A stretch of DNA of 64,000 bases. It comes from Kitasatospora sp. NBC_01246 (GTDB lineage: Bacteria > Actinomycetota > Actinomycetes > Streptomycetales > Streptomycetaceae). The translations under genes and the position numbers were made by a program. The stretch is from NCBI RefSeq assembly GCF_036226505.1, contig NZ_CP108484.1, positions 5,642,001 to 5,706,000 of the forward strand, in the 5' to 3' direction. Below, one piece after another: positions 27,010-36,000 of the stretch (its first letter is position 1; every line of letters begins with the position of its first letter). The notes below the pieces were generated by a model that worked only from the letters and a program-made list of their open reading frames with translations, searched no databases and was not told the origin of the DNA.

Positions 27010-27080
27010 GCTCCGGACGGGTCCGGAGCCGGTGGTGCGAAGGCCGTACAACGTCCGAACCCGAGCCCGCCGAAGCGGGC
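27010..27080 (-). other. Hairpins in the cvnB-cvnC spacer of conservon 1
   Basis: Two stems: GCTCCGGA/TCCGGAGC (27010-27017 with 27022-27029) and GCCCGC/GCGGGC closed by CGAA (27065-27070 with 27075-27080). They may be partial terminators or processing sites that set the ratio of CvnB to CvnC and CvnD. The spacer in conservon 2 is also about 160 bases and has its own, different stem. Confidence 0.4.
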
Positions 27081-27132
27081 CCGGGACGGGCGTGGAGGTG
27101 CTTCGAATACCAGGACGGTATCCGACGAACCG

Positions 27133-27546
27133 TCAGTGCAGGAGACTGCCCTGGAGTTCTGCGCGGAGTGCGGGGGTGAGGACGGCGCCGGCGCGGTCGA
27201 CGAGCAGTGCCATCTCGTAGCCGACGAGGCCGATGTCGGAGTCCGGGGAGGCGAGGACGGCGAGGGCGGAGCCGTCGCTGACGGCCATCAGGAAGAGGAA
27301 ACCGCGCTCCATCTCGACAACGGTCTGGTTGACCTCGCCGCCCTCGAAGATCCGGCTGGCGCCGGAGGTGAGGGAGGTGAGGCCGGAGGCGACGGCGGCG
27401 AGCTGGTCGGCGCGGTCGCGGGGGAAACCTTCGGACATGCACAGCAGGAGGCCGTCCGCGGAGACCACCACCGTGTGCGACACCCCAGGGGTGTTGTCCA
27501 CGAAATTGGTGATCAGCCAGTTCAGGTTCTGTGCGGCCTGGCTCAT
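27133..27546 (-). CDS. cvnB: Conservon 1 roadblock/LC7 protein (CvnB)
   Basis: This 137-residue roadblock/LC7 (MglB/Robl-like) protein is thought to regulate the nucleotide state of CvnD. It begins MSQAAQNLNWLITNFVDNTP and contains the typical SADGLLLCMSEG and GFLFLMAVSDGSALAVLA strands. The ATG at 27546 is the commonly used start. A TTG at 27555, one base after the cvnA stop and 7 bases after AGGAGCG, has the better ribosome binding site spacing and would add three residues. The protein is identical to CvnB of conservon 2. Confidence 0.96.
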   Translation of the reverse strand: MSQAAQNLNWLITNFVDNTPGVSHTVVVSADGLLLCMSEGFPRDRADQLAAVASGLTSLTSGASRIFEGGEVNQTVVEMERGFLFLMAVSDGSALAVLASPDSDIGLVGYEMALLVDRAGAVLTPALRAELQGSLLH

Positions 27547-27571
27547 CTGACTCAACTCAACGCTCCTGGTG
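27133..27571. repeat. Near-perfect duplication, copy 1 (cvnB)
   Basis: These 439 bases match 32584-33022 (offset 5451) with four differences that I could find: 27457, 27487, 27550 and 27551. The repeat includes the cvnA/cvnB junction and ribosome binding site and ends abruptly within cvnA. Confidence 0.95.
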
Positions 27572-30500
27572 GTTCGAGCCGCCGAAGAGATCGGTGCTGC
27601 GGTTCTGCTGTCCGTTGCCGGACGGGTCTACCTGATCGGGGTCGATCCGGAAGCTTCCGGTGTTGCCGGCGCTGCGGCCCTGCTCCACGCCGCGGCGCAG
27701 GTTGGTGAGCCGGCCGCGGACCTCCTCGGGGCTGCGGGAGACCTGCGGCCCGTCCTGCGGAGTGGGCTTGGCGTTGCCGGCCACCAGGTTCTGCTTGGGC
27801 ACCCGCCGGGGCAGGCCGGACGAGGTGGTCCCGCCGGAGGCGGGCTCGCGCAGCTGCTCGGCACGCTGCCAGGCGCCGTCGTTGGGCGACTGCCAGGCGG
27901 CGCTGGTCGGGCCGGTCGGTCCGGTGGGACCGTAACCGCCCAGCGCGGACACCTCGTGTCCGCGCGGTTCGGCGGGCGCCGAGGTGTCCTTGGCGCCGGT
28001 GAACCAGTTCGGGGTCTCGCCGGTGTCCTGGCCGCCGCCCTGCTGCGGCGCGGCGGCGGGGCCACCGCCGGCCAGCTGCTGGCCGGGGCGGCGCTGCGGC
28101 AGCCCGGACGGCAGGGTGGCGGCGGGCTGGGCGGCTGGCAGGGCCGGCGGCTCCGGGGTGTACGGGTGGCCGGCCGGGGCCTCCTCGGCCCCGTACTGCT
28201 CGTCGGCGTAGCCGTCGTAGCCCGGGTACTGGCCGTACTGGTCGTCCTGGCCCTGGTTCTGGCCCTGGTTCTGGTCCTGACCGTACTGGTCGTCGCCGTA
28301 ACCCTGCTGGGGGAACCGGCCGTAGGCGTCCTGGCCGTAGTCGTTCTGCCCGTACTCGGTCCCGGCGTAGCCGTCCTGGGCGTACCCGTCCTGGGTGTAG
28401 CCGCCCTGGTCGTAGCCGTACTGCTGGTCGGCGTAGCCGGACTGGTCGTAGCCCTGCTGGGGGTACTGGCCGTCCTGGCCGTCCTGGCCGTAGCCCTCGT
28501 CGTTGCGCCGGCCGTACGCCGGGTACTCCTCCTCGACCTCGGCGTCGAGCACCTGCCGCTCCTCCGGCCCGAGCGGGCCGGACTCCAGGGCCGCGCGGCG
28601 GACCTGGTCGAGCCGCTGCGAGCGCTGGACGGCCTCCAGGGCCGGGCTGAAGCCGCTGGACCCGGCGCTGCCGTTGCCGGTGAGGTGGTCGTCGAAGCCC
28701 AGCTCGGCGGCGCTGCGCGGCTGGTTCTGCTGGACCTCGGCGGCCCAGTCGGCCGCGGACGGCTCCTGCTCGGCGAAGATCCGGGAGACGGTGAACTGCT
28801 CCTCCGGCTCCGGGGCGGCGCCCATCTGGGTCAGGAACGGCGGGAGCATGACCAGCGAGGTGGTGCCCGCAGACTCGCCCGAGGGGCGGAGCTGGACACG
28901 GACGTCGTGCCGCTGGGAGAGCCGGCCGACCACGAAGAGGCCCATGCGGCGGGAGATGGTGGCGTCCACGGTGGGCGGCTCGGCCAGCTTCTCGTTGATC
29001 TCGGCGAAGTCCTCGGCGGTGAGGCCGATGCCCTTGTCGTGGATCTCGATCAGCACCCGGCCGTCCGGCAGGCGGGTGGCGTTGACCAGCACCCGGGTCT
29101 GCGGGCTGGAGAACGAGGTGGCGTTCTCCAGCAGCTCGGCGAGCAGGTGGACGAGGTCGGTCACGGCGGCGCCGACGACCTCGGCCTCGGGGATGCCGGA
29201 GAGCTCGACGCGCTCGTACTGCTCCACCTCGGACGCGGCGGCGCGGAGCACGTCGACCAGCGGGACCGGGGTGTTCCAGCGGCGGCCGGCCTCCTCGCCC
29301 GCGAGGACGAGCAGGTTCTCACCGTTGCGGCGCATACGGGTCGCGAGGTGGTCCAGCTTGAAGAGGTTCTCCAGCTGGTCCGGGTCGGCCTCGTTGTTCT
29401 CCAGGTCGGTGATCAGCGCCAGCTGGCGCTGGATCAGGCTCTGGCTGCGGCGCGACAGGTTGGTGAAGATCGCGTTGACGTTGCCTCGCAGCAGGGCCTG
29501 CTCGGCGGCGAGCGCGACCGCCTGCCGGTGGACCTGGTCGAAGGCCCGGGCGACCTCGCCGATCTCGTCCTTGCCGTGCAGCGGGATCTGGCTGACCGAG
29601 GTGTCCACCCGGTCCGGGTCGGTCTTGGAGAGCCGCTCGACGAGGTCCGGCAGGCGGTGGTCGGCGATCTCCAGGGCGGCGTTGCGCAGGGTGCGCATGC
29701 CCAGGATCATCGAGCGGGCCACGTAGCCGGTGAGGACGCCGGCGAGGACCAGCGCGGCGAGCACGATCGCCGAGTTGAGGATGGCGTCGTAGAGCGCGTT
29801 GTCCCGCAGGTCGGCGGCGTCGTTGAGGACGTCGTCCAGCAGTGCGACCTCGGTGGCGCGCAGGCTGGCGATGTGGGTGTTGGAGGCCTGCTCCCAGTTC
29901 TCCTTGGTCAGACCGGCGTCCTTGGCCTCCTTGTAGGCGGCGTCGGCGGCGGCCTTGCCCTTGGACTGGCCCTCGGCGGCGGCCTGCGTGTAGGCGGCGC
30001 CGAGGCCCAGCAGGCCCGTCATGGTCGGCACGCTGCCGTTCGGCATCCGGTACGCGGCGCGCTGGTCGGCGGCGGCCTGGGCGACCTGGGCGTCGGAGTA
30101 GCGCTGGGCGTCCTCGGGGGCGCTGCCGGTGTTGAACTCGGAGAGCGAGACCTGCTCCAGCTTCTGGGAGACCAGGAGCTGCTGGATCAGGTCGGCGTTC
30201 TCGTACCGGGTGGTGGACTGGGCCGAGATGCCGACCAGCAGGTGGAGCATCAGCGCGCGCTGGGTCGAGGCCGAGGCCTTGGCCAGCGACATGGCGTAGA
30301 TCGCGCGGCCCTTGCTGGTGATGTTGCTGCTGCCGAGGCCGACCGAGTTGTCGTAGGCCAGCAGCGGCGCGATCATCGTCGAGTACGCGGACTGGGTCGC
30401 GGTGGCGAACAGCTCGGGCTTGTAGGCGACGTCGCGCAGGTGCGGGAGGAACAGCACCATGCTCTGGAAGGCCGCGTGCCGGTGGGGCAGTTCGGCGGAC

Positions 30501-31036
30501 TTGTCGCTGGCGTCGTAGGCCGCGTTGTACGCCTTGAGCGCGGTGTCTGTGGTGGCGCGGGTCTTCGGGACGTCGCCGTTCGGGTCCTGACCGGTCAGCA
30601 GGGGGCTGAGCGACTTGTCGCGCTCGTTCTCCAGCGCCTCGGCGAGTTCGGTGGCCGCCTTGGCGAGGCGGGCGGTCTTCTCGGCGCGGGAGGCCTTGAC
30701 GTAGCCGTCGACCGAGGTGTTGACGCGCAGGCCGCCGAAGATCAGGCCGATGATGACCGGGATCAACAGGATGGCTATCAGACGGGCCGGCACACGCCAG
30801 TTCCGCGGCCGGAGGAAGTCGTACCGACCACCCTTGCCGCCGCTGCCTCCGTCGTCCGCCGAGCCACCGCTGCGGCGCTCCGTGGAGGCGGCCGGCGGCT
30901 TCGGGGAGGGGGCCGGGGGTCGCTCCTCGACCGGCGTGAACGCGGAGAATCCGGCCGGGTCCGTTGCGGTACCGTTCGGCTCGCTCTGGCGGGGCTCGGA
31001 GCGCCGCTGCGGGGCGACCTGCTGCTTACGCCTCAC
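27557..31036 (-). CDS. cvnA: Conservon 1 sensor histidine-kinase-like protein (CvnA)
   Basis: This 1159-residue membrane sensor has a disordered N-terminus, a first transmembrane helix (about residues 84-102; ARLIAILLIPVIIGLIFGG), an extracytoplasmic nitrate/nitrite-sensor-like helical domain, a second helix (about 412-440), HAMP, and an HATPase domain with N box (LAELLENATSFSSP), G1 (DKGIGL) and G2 (GLFVVGRLSQRH). DHLATRMRRNGENLLVLAG resembles an H-box. The last 400 residues or so are low-complexity and rich in Gln, Tyr, Gly and Asp (GYAQDGYAGTEYGQNDYGQD). I chose GTG 31036, 10 bases after GAGAGG. The ORF can extend 11 codons upstream, but without a ribosome binding site. It heads the operon cvnABCD. 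Confidence 0.94.
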   Translation of the reverse strand: MRRKQQVAPQRRSEPRQSEPNGTATDPAGFSAFTPVEERPPAPSPKPPAASTERRSGGSADDGGSGGKGGRYDFLRPRNWRVPARLIAILLIPVIIGLIFGGLRVNTSVDGYVKASRAEKTARLAKAATELAEALENERDKSLSPLLTGQDPNGDVPKTRATTDTALKAYNAAYDASDKSAELPHRHAAFQSMVLFLPHLRDVAYKPELFATATQSAYSTMIAPLLAYDNSVGLGSSNITSKGRAIYAMSLAKASASTQRALMLHLLVGISAQSTTRYENADLIQQLLVSQKLEQVSLSEFNTGSAPEDAQRYSDAQVAQAAADQRAAYRMPNGSVPTMTGLLGLGAAYTQAAAEGQSKGKAAADAAYKEAKDAGLTKENWEQASNTHIASLRATEVALLDDVLNDAADLRDNALYDAILNSAIVLAALVLAGVLTGYVARSMILGMRTLRNAALEIADHRLPDLVERLSKTDPDRVDTSVSQIPLHGKDEIGEVARAFDQVHRQAVALAAEQALLRGNVNAIFTNLSRRSQSLIQRQLALITDLENNEADPDQLENLFKLDHLATRMRRNGENLLVLAGEEAGRRWNTPVPLVDVLRAAASEVEQYERVELSGIPEAEVVGAAVTDLVHLLAELLENATSFSSPQTRVLVNATRLPDGRVLIEIHDKGIGLTAEDFAEINEKLAEPPTVDATISRRMGLFVVGRLSQRHDVRVQLRPSGESAGTTSLVMLPPFLTQMGAAPEPEEQFTVSRIFAEQEPSAADWAAEVQQNQPRSAAELGFDDHLTGNGSAGSSGFSPALEAVQRSQRLDQVRRAALESGPLGPEERQVLDAEVEEEYPAYGRRNDEGYGQDGQDGQYPQQGYDQSGYADQQYGYDQGGYTQDGYAQDGYAGTEYGQNDYGQDAYGRFPQQGYGDDQYGQDQNQGQNQGQDDQYGQYPGYDGYADEQYGAEEAPAGHPYTPEPPALPAAQPAATLPSGLPQRRPGQQLAGGGPAAAPQQGGGQDTGETPNWFTGAKDTSAPAEPRGHEVSALGGYGPTGPTGPTSAAWQSPNDGAWQRAEQLREPASGGTTSSGLPRRVPKQNLVAGNAKPTPQDGPQVSRSPEEVRGRLTNLRRGVEQGRSAGNTGSFRIDPDQVDPSGNGQQNRSTDLFGGSNHQER

Positions 31037-31379
31037 TCGACAACAACCTCTCGGCCGATTGGCGGCCATGGATCAATCCAGCGCTACCCCTGGCAGCGGC
31101 CCGCTGGTGGTGGGACTGCCGAAATGGATTTAGGGGTAGCTGGAATTTCAGCACGTGCAGGGGTGGGGGACAAACAGGTGTCGATGGCGGCCTGCTGTGG
31201 AGCAATCCGGACATTAGCCGACATCGAGGGGCAAAACCGTGGTCTTCTGGCGCTGAGCGATGCTAATTCGCTACGCATGGTCACTGTTGATCACAAAATG
31301 CCTACCGAACTGTTATCCGCTGCTTATGTAGGGGTCTTGCGCGGGCCGCCGCGGCGACACCCGCGCCCTAGCCGCAGCT
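31037..31379. other. Promoter region of conservon 1
   Basis: There is no supported gene. The segment 31255-31330 is clearly less GC-rich than its surroundings. On the minus strand TTGTGA (31291-31296) and TAGCGA (31268-31273) are 17 bases apart, a possible promoter for cvnA, giving a leader of about 220 bases. Confidence 0.35.
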
Positions 31380-31416
31380 GCCCCGGTGCCCGACCGTGAC
31401 GGTGGGGCACCGGGGC
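31380..31416 (-). terminator. Terminator after conservon 2
   Basis: GCCCCGGTGCCC (31380-31391) pairs perfectly with 31405-31416, 22 bases beyond the cvnD stop in the direction of transcription. Confidence 0.65.
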
Positions 31417-31437
31417 GTGCGACCTGCGGGTTCCCGC

Positions 31438-32016
31438 TCAGCGCAGGCGGGCGAGGAGGGCGTGTTCGACGAGGGTGATGAGGGCGCTCTTGGCGCTGTC
31501 GCGTCGTCGGGCGTCGAGGGTGATGACGGGGGTGTCGGGGCCGAGTTGGAGTGCTTCGCGGACTTCGTCGCCGGTGTGGGGCTGGTGTCCGTCGAAGCCG
31601 TTGAGGGCGACGACGAAGGGGAGTCCGCTGTTCTCGAAGTAGTCGAGGGCGGGGAAGCAGTCGGCGAGGCGGCGGGTGTCGACGAGGACGACGGCTCCGA
31701 TGGCGCCTCGGACGAGGTCGTCCCACATGAACCAGAAGCGGTCCTGTCCGGGGGTGCCGAAGAGGTAGAGGATGAGGTCTTCGTCGAGGGTGATGCGGCC
31801 GAAGTCCATGGCGACGGTGGTGGTCGTCTTGCCGGAGACGTGGCTGAGGTCGTCGATGCCGGCGGACGCGGAGGTCATGACGGCTTCGGTGCGCAGGGGG
31901 TTGATCTCGGAGACGGCGCCGACGAGCGTGGTCTTGCCGACACCGAAGCCGCCGGCGACGACGATCTTCGCCGAGGTCGTGGCGCGGGTGGCTCCGTTAG
32001 AGCTTGCGAAGTCCAC
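31438..32016 (-). CDS. cvnD: Conservon 2 GTP-binding protein (CvnD)
   Basis: This 192-residue small GTPase has the same P-loop (GGFGVGKTTLV), switch II (GTPGQDRFWFMWDD) and ALNGFDG motifs as its conservon 1 twin. The two are identical from the P-loop to the C-terminus. GTG 32016 overlaps cvnC by 20 bases, as in conservon 1. A longer open frame to 32187 runs through cvnC and is not coding. It is the last gene of the second operon. Confidence 0.96.
   Translation of the reverse strand: MDFASSNGATRATTSAKIVVAGGFGVGKTTLVGAVSEINPLRTEAVMTSASAGIDDLSHVSGKTTTTVAMDFGRITLDEDLILYLFGTPGQDRFWFMWDDLVRGAIGAVVLVDTRRLADCFPALDYFENSGLPFVVALNGFDGHQPHTGDEVREALQLGPDTPVITLDARRRDSAKSALITLVEHALLARLR
31442..31971. repeat. 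Near-perfect duplication, copy 2 (cvnD)
   Basis: This is the partner of 25713-26242, identical over 530 bases by eye. Silent third positions are identical too, so recent homogenisation or very recent copying is required. Confidence 0.95.
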
Positions 32017-32422
32017 TGAGGACCCTTTCGAGCAGCGTGACGTCGGGCGTTCCGCCCGACTCGCCCGCGGCGGCGGGCTGGTGGATGGCGACGAGACCGG
32101 CCTCGGCAAGGTCGGCGACGAGGATGCGGGCGACACCGAGCGGCACGCCGGCGAGTGCGGAGATCTCCGCGATGGACTTGACCTCACGGCAGAGGTTCAC
32201 GATCCGGGCGTGCTCGGGCAGCAGGCCGCCGGTCCGCTCGGCGGAGCTGGTGGTCGAGATCAGCGCCTCGATCGCGAGCTGGTACCGGGGCCGGGTGCGG
32301 CCTCCGGTCATCGCGTACGGGCGGACCAGCGGCTGCTGCTCGTAGCCGTCGGACTGCTGCCCGCCGTAGCCGCTGCCGTACCCGCTGCCGTACGAGCCGG
32401 CGGGTGTCGAAGGCGGGGTCAT
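31997..32422 (-). CDS. cvnC: Conservon 2 DUF742 protein (CvnC)
   Basis: This 141-residue DUF742 protein has a domain similar to its conservon 1 counterpart (LVRPYAMTGGRTRPRYQLAI, LGVARILVADLAEAGLVAIH). It carries only a short Gly/Ser/Tyr N-terminal tail (GSYGSGYGSGYGG) where the other has 120 residues. Its body is clearly diverged (TTSSAERTGGLLPEHARIVN), while its last 17 or so codons share DNA with copy 1. ATG 32422 follows AAGGAGGACCC. It overlaps cvnD by 20 bases. Confidence 0.95.
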   Translation of the reverse strand: MTPPSTPAGSYGSGYGSGYGGQQSDGYEQQPLVRPYAMTGGRTRPRYQLAIEALISTTSSAERTGGLLPEHARIVNLCREVKSIAEISALAGVPLGVARILVADLAEAGLVAIHQPAAAGESGGTPDVTLLERVLSGLRKL

Positions 32423-32583
32423 GGGTCCTCCTTGTGCTGCAGCCTTGGGCAGCCGGTTCCAGCTGGGGCGATGCCAGCTGAGGCGAAATCAGCTGCCTGA
32501 GGGTAGCTGAGGGTGAGGCGCCGGGCCTGGTCGGGTCAGGCCCGGCGGGGAGGTGGGACGGGTGGGGTCGCCGCTCAGGGCAC
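32423..32583 (-). other. cvnB-cvnC spacer of conservon 2 with AGCTG repeats and a hairpin
   Basis: AGCTG occurs at 32461, 32476, 32491 and 32505, a period of 14-15 bases. A strong stem GCCGGGCCTG (32520-32529) pairs with 32537-32546. The spacer is as long as that of conservon 1 but unrelated in sequence. Confidence 0.4.
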
Positions 32584-32997
32584 TCAGTGCAGGAGACTGC
32601 CCTGGAGTTCTGCGCGGAGTGCGGGGGTGAGGACGGCGCCGGCGCGGTCGACGAGCAGTGCCATCTCGTAGCCGACGAGGCCGATGTCGGAGTCCGGGGA
32701 GGCGAGGACGGCGAGGGCGGAGCCGTCGCTGACGGCCATCAGGAAGAGGAAACCGCGCTCCATCTCGACAACGGTCTGGTTGACCTCGCCGCCCTCGAAG
32801 ATCCGGCTGGCGCCGGAGGTGAGGGAGGTGAGGCCGGAGGCGACGGCGGCGAGCTGGTCGGCGCGGTCGCGGGGGAAACCTTCGGACATGCACAGCAGGA
32901 GGCCGTCGGCGGAGACCACCACCGTGTGCGACACCCCGGGGGTGTTGTCCACGAAATTGGTGATCAGCCAGTTCAGGTTCTGTGCGGCCTGGCTCAT
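32584..32997 (-). CDS. cvnB: Conservon 2 roadblock/LC7 protein (CvnB)
   Basis: This 137-residue roadblock/LC7 protein has exactly the same amino-acid sequence as CvnB of conservon 1, with only two base differences inside the gene. ATG 32997 is chosen; the better-spaced TTG 33006 would add three residues (MNQ) before it. The cvnA stop overlaps the ribosome binding region, so translation is probably coupled to cvnA. Confidence 0.96.
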   Translation of the reverse strand: MSQAAQNLNWLITNFVDNTPGVSHTVVVSADGLLLCMSEGFPRDRADQLAAVASGLTSLTSGASRIFEGGEVNQTVVEMERGFLFLMAVSDGSALAVLASPDSDIGLVGYEMALLVDRAGAVLTPALRAELQGSLLH

Positions 32998-33022
32998 CTG
33001 GTTCAACTCAACGCTCCTGGTG
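32584..33022. repeat. Near-perfect duplication, copy 2 (cvnB)
   Basis: This is the partner of 27133-27571: 439 bases with four differences. It ends at the cvnA 3' end, after which the two cvnA genes diverge at once. Confidence 0.95.
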
Positions 33023-36000
33023 ATCTGCGCCGTTGCCGTCGGTGCGGCCCCCGAAGCTATCGAATCCGGACTGCTGGGCACCATGCTGCGGGCCCGCCTG
33101 GCTGCCCTGGCCCGGGCCCTGGCCGGCCGCCTGCTCGGCGCCGACCCGGCGGCCCTGCTGGATGCCGCGGCGCAGGTTGGTGAGCCGGCCACGGACCTCC
33201 TCGGGCGCACGGGACACCTGGGGGCCGGTCAGCGGGGACGCCTCGGCGGTACCGGAGACCAGGTTGGCCTGCGGGGTCCGCCGGGGGAGACCGGACATGG
33301 TGACGCCGCTGGTCGAGGGCTCCCGGACCTGCTCGGCCCGGCGCCAGCGCTCGTCGTTCGCGGACGGGCGCCACGGCGCGTCACCCGGCCCGCCCGGCCC
33401 GCCCTGCGGGGCCTGCTGCGGCTGGCCCTGCTGGGGGGCCTGCTGCTGAGCCTGGTGGGGAGCCTGCTGGGCGTGCTGCTGCTGGGCGTGCTGGTGCTGC
33501 TGCGGGGCCTGCTGGTGCTGGCCCTGCTGCTGGACGCCGGGCGCACTGGTCCCGGGCCGGCGCGGCTGGTACTGACCCGCCCGCGCCGCCTCGGCCTGCT
33601 CGGCCGACTGGAAGATCGGCGCACCGCCCTGCGGGCCGCCGTCGGACGGACCGGTCGGCAGCGCCATCGGCTCCTGGCGGACCGGCTCGGGCCGGAGCTG
33701 CTCCTGGCGGACCGGCTCCGGACGCGCCGGGTTCGGCAGCACCGGCTCGACCAGACCGAGGCCGAGCGGGTCACGCGGGTCGATCTCGCTCGCCTCGAAG
33801 CGCGGCCGGGCGAACTGCGCGGTGCTCTCCATCGACGAGGGCTCGGCCGCGGGGAGCGGCTGGGCCTGCTGCGGCGGGAGCTGCTGCTGCCGCTCGCGCT
33901 GCGGTGCGTCCGGGCCGGGGCGCTGCGGACGGCGCGGACCCTGCGGGCCCTGGCCGCCGGGGCCGCCCTGGCCCTGCGGTGCCTGGCCCTGCGGTGCCTG
34001 GCCCTGCGGTGCCTGGCCCGGCTGGCGGCGCTGCGGCAGACCCTCCTGCGGGCGGTTGCCCGGGCGGGCGCCCTGTGGCGCGCCCGGACGGCCCGACTGG
34101 TCGGCCCAGCCGTGCTGCGGCTGCTCGCCGGTCCGGGGGCCCGGACCGCCGGCGAAGTCCCCGCCGGGGCGCGGCCGCTCCTGGCCGGGGCGCCGGCCCT
34201 GGCCGGGCTGGCCCGGGCCCTGGCCCTGCTGGCCCTGGCCCGGCTGACCCGGACCGGGCTGGCCCTGGCCGGGCTGCTGCTGGCCGCGGCGCGGCAGCGC
34301 ACCGGGACCGCCCTGCGGCGGAGCCTGCCGGCCCGCACCGCGCTGCGGCAGACCGCCCTGCGGGTTCTGGCGGGCCTGCGGGCCCTGCGGGCCCTGCTGC
34401 TGGGCCTGCGGGGCCTGCTGGCCCTGCGGCTGGCCCTGGAGCGACTGGCCGACCTGTCGGGTCGGCAGCGCGCCGCCGGCCCGTCCACCGGGGCCGCCCT
34501 GGCCGCCCGGAGCACCGGGACCGCCCTGGCCGAGCTGCGGACGGCCCTGCGGGGCACCGCCCGCCGGACCCTGGCCGAGCGCGGCCGGGCCGCCGGCCGG
34601 ACCGCCGGGCACCTGGCGCTGCTGGCGCGGTGTCGGGGCGACCCCGCGCTGCTGCTTGGCCTGCGCCGAACCGGGGCGGGCCGGAGCCCGGCGGTCGGCG
34701 GAGTTGGTGACGTCCACCGGGAGCATGACCAGCGCGGTGGTGCCGCCGGAGTCGCTGGGGCGCAGCTGGATGCGGATGCCGTGTCGCAGGGACAGGCGGC
34801 CGACCACGAAGAGGCCCATCCGGCGGGAGACGGAGACGTCCACCGTCGGCGGGTTCGCCAGGCGCTCGTTGATGTCGGCGAGGTCGTCGGGACTGAGGCC
34901 GATGCCGGTGTCGTGGATCTCGACCAGCACCCGGCCGTCCGGCAGGGCGTGGCCGGTCACCCGGACGCGGGTCTGCGGGCTGGAGAACGAGGTGGCGTTC
35001 TCCAGCAGCTCGGCGAGCAGGTGGACGAGGTCGTTGACGACGCGGCCGGCGACCTCGGCCGACGGCACGGTGGCCAGCTCGATGCGCTCGTACTGCTCCA
35101 CCTCGGAGGCGGCGGCGCGGAGCACGTCGACCAGCGGGACGGGGCGGGTCCAGCGGCGGCCCGGGTCCTCGCCCGCGAGGACGAGCAGGTTCTCACCGTT
35201 GCGGCGCATGCGGGTCGCGAGGTGGTCGAGCTTGAAGAGGTTGGCCAGCTGGTCCGGGTCCGCCTCGCGGCTCTCCAGCTCGGAGATGAGCGACAGCTGG
35301 CGCTGGATGAGGCCCTGGCTGCGGCGCGAGAGGTTGGTGAACATCGCGTTGATGTTGCCGCGCAGGAGGGCCTGCTCGGCGGCGAGGCGGACGGCCTCGC
35401 TGTGCACCATGTCGAAGGCGTGTGCCACGTGGCCGATCTCGTCCGCGGAGTCGATGCCGACCGGTTCGACGGTGACGTCGACGTCGTGCGGGTCGCTCTC
35501 GGACAGCGTCTTGACCAGCTCGGGCAGTCGCCGCTCGGCGACGTCCTCGGCCGCGGACTGCAGCCGCGTCAGCGAGCGCACCATCGAGCGGGCGATCAGA
35601 CCGGCGCCACCGAGGGCGACCAGCAGCACCAGCGCGACGGCGGCACCGATGATCAGGGCCTCGGTGTCGGCGGCGGACTGCAGCTCCTGGGCCTTGCCGT
35701 CGAGGTCCTCGATCAGCTTCGACTCGATCCGCCGCTCGGCGGTGATCTTGGCGGTGGCCTGCTCGTACCAGTCCTTGAAGCTGACCGGCTCGGTCTGGTG
35801 GATACCGCTCTGCTGGAGCACCGAGCGCGCGTACCGGTCGGCGGCGGCGACCACCGAGTTGTAGCTGAGCTGGCCGCGCAGGTTGTCCAGGTCGTGCGAG
35901 GTGTAGATGTTGTTGAAGCTGGTGAGCGCGTTGTCGTAGGAGGCGCGCAGCCGGATACCGAAGGACTCGTCGCTCAGGCTGAGGTCGGGGGCCTTGGGGT

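Noticed and set aside
32017..32187. N-terminal extension of the conservon 2 GTPase to 249 residues
   Set aside because: The added part is the opposite-phase reading of cvnC, is absent in the twin gene and follows no good start. The GTG at 32016 matches the other copy.
33008..34650. Hundreds of bases of GC-rich short repeats in the cvnA2 tail that look like a tandem-repeat array
   Set aside because: The repeats code for an in-frame Pro/Gln/Gly-rich protein tail and vary as codons do. They are part of the gene rather than an independent DNA element.
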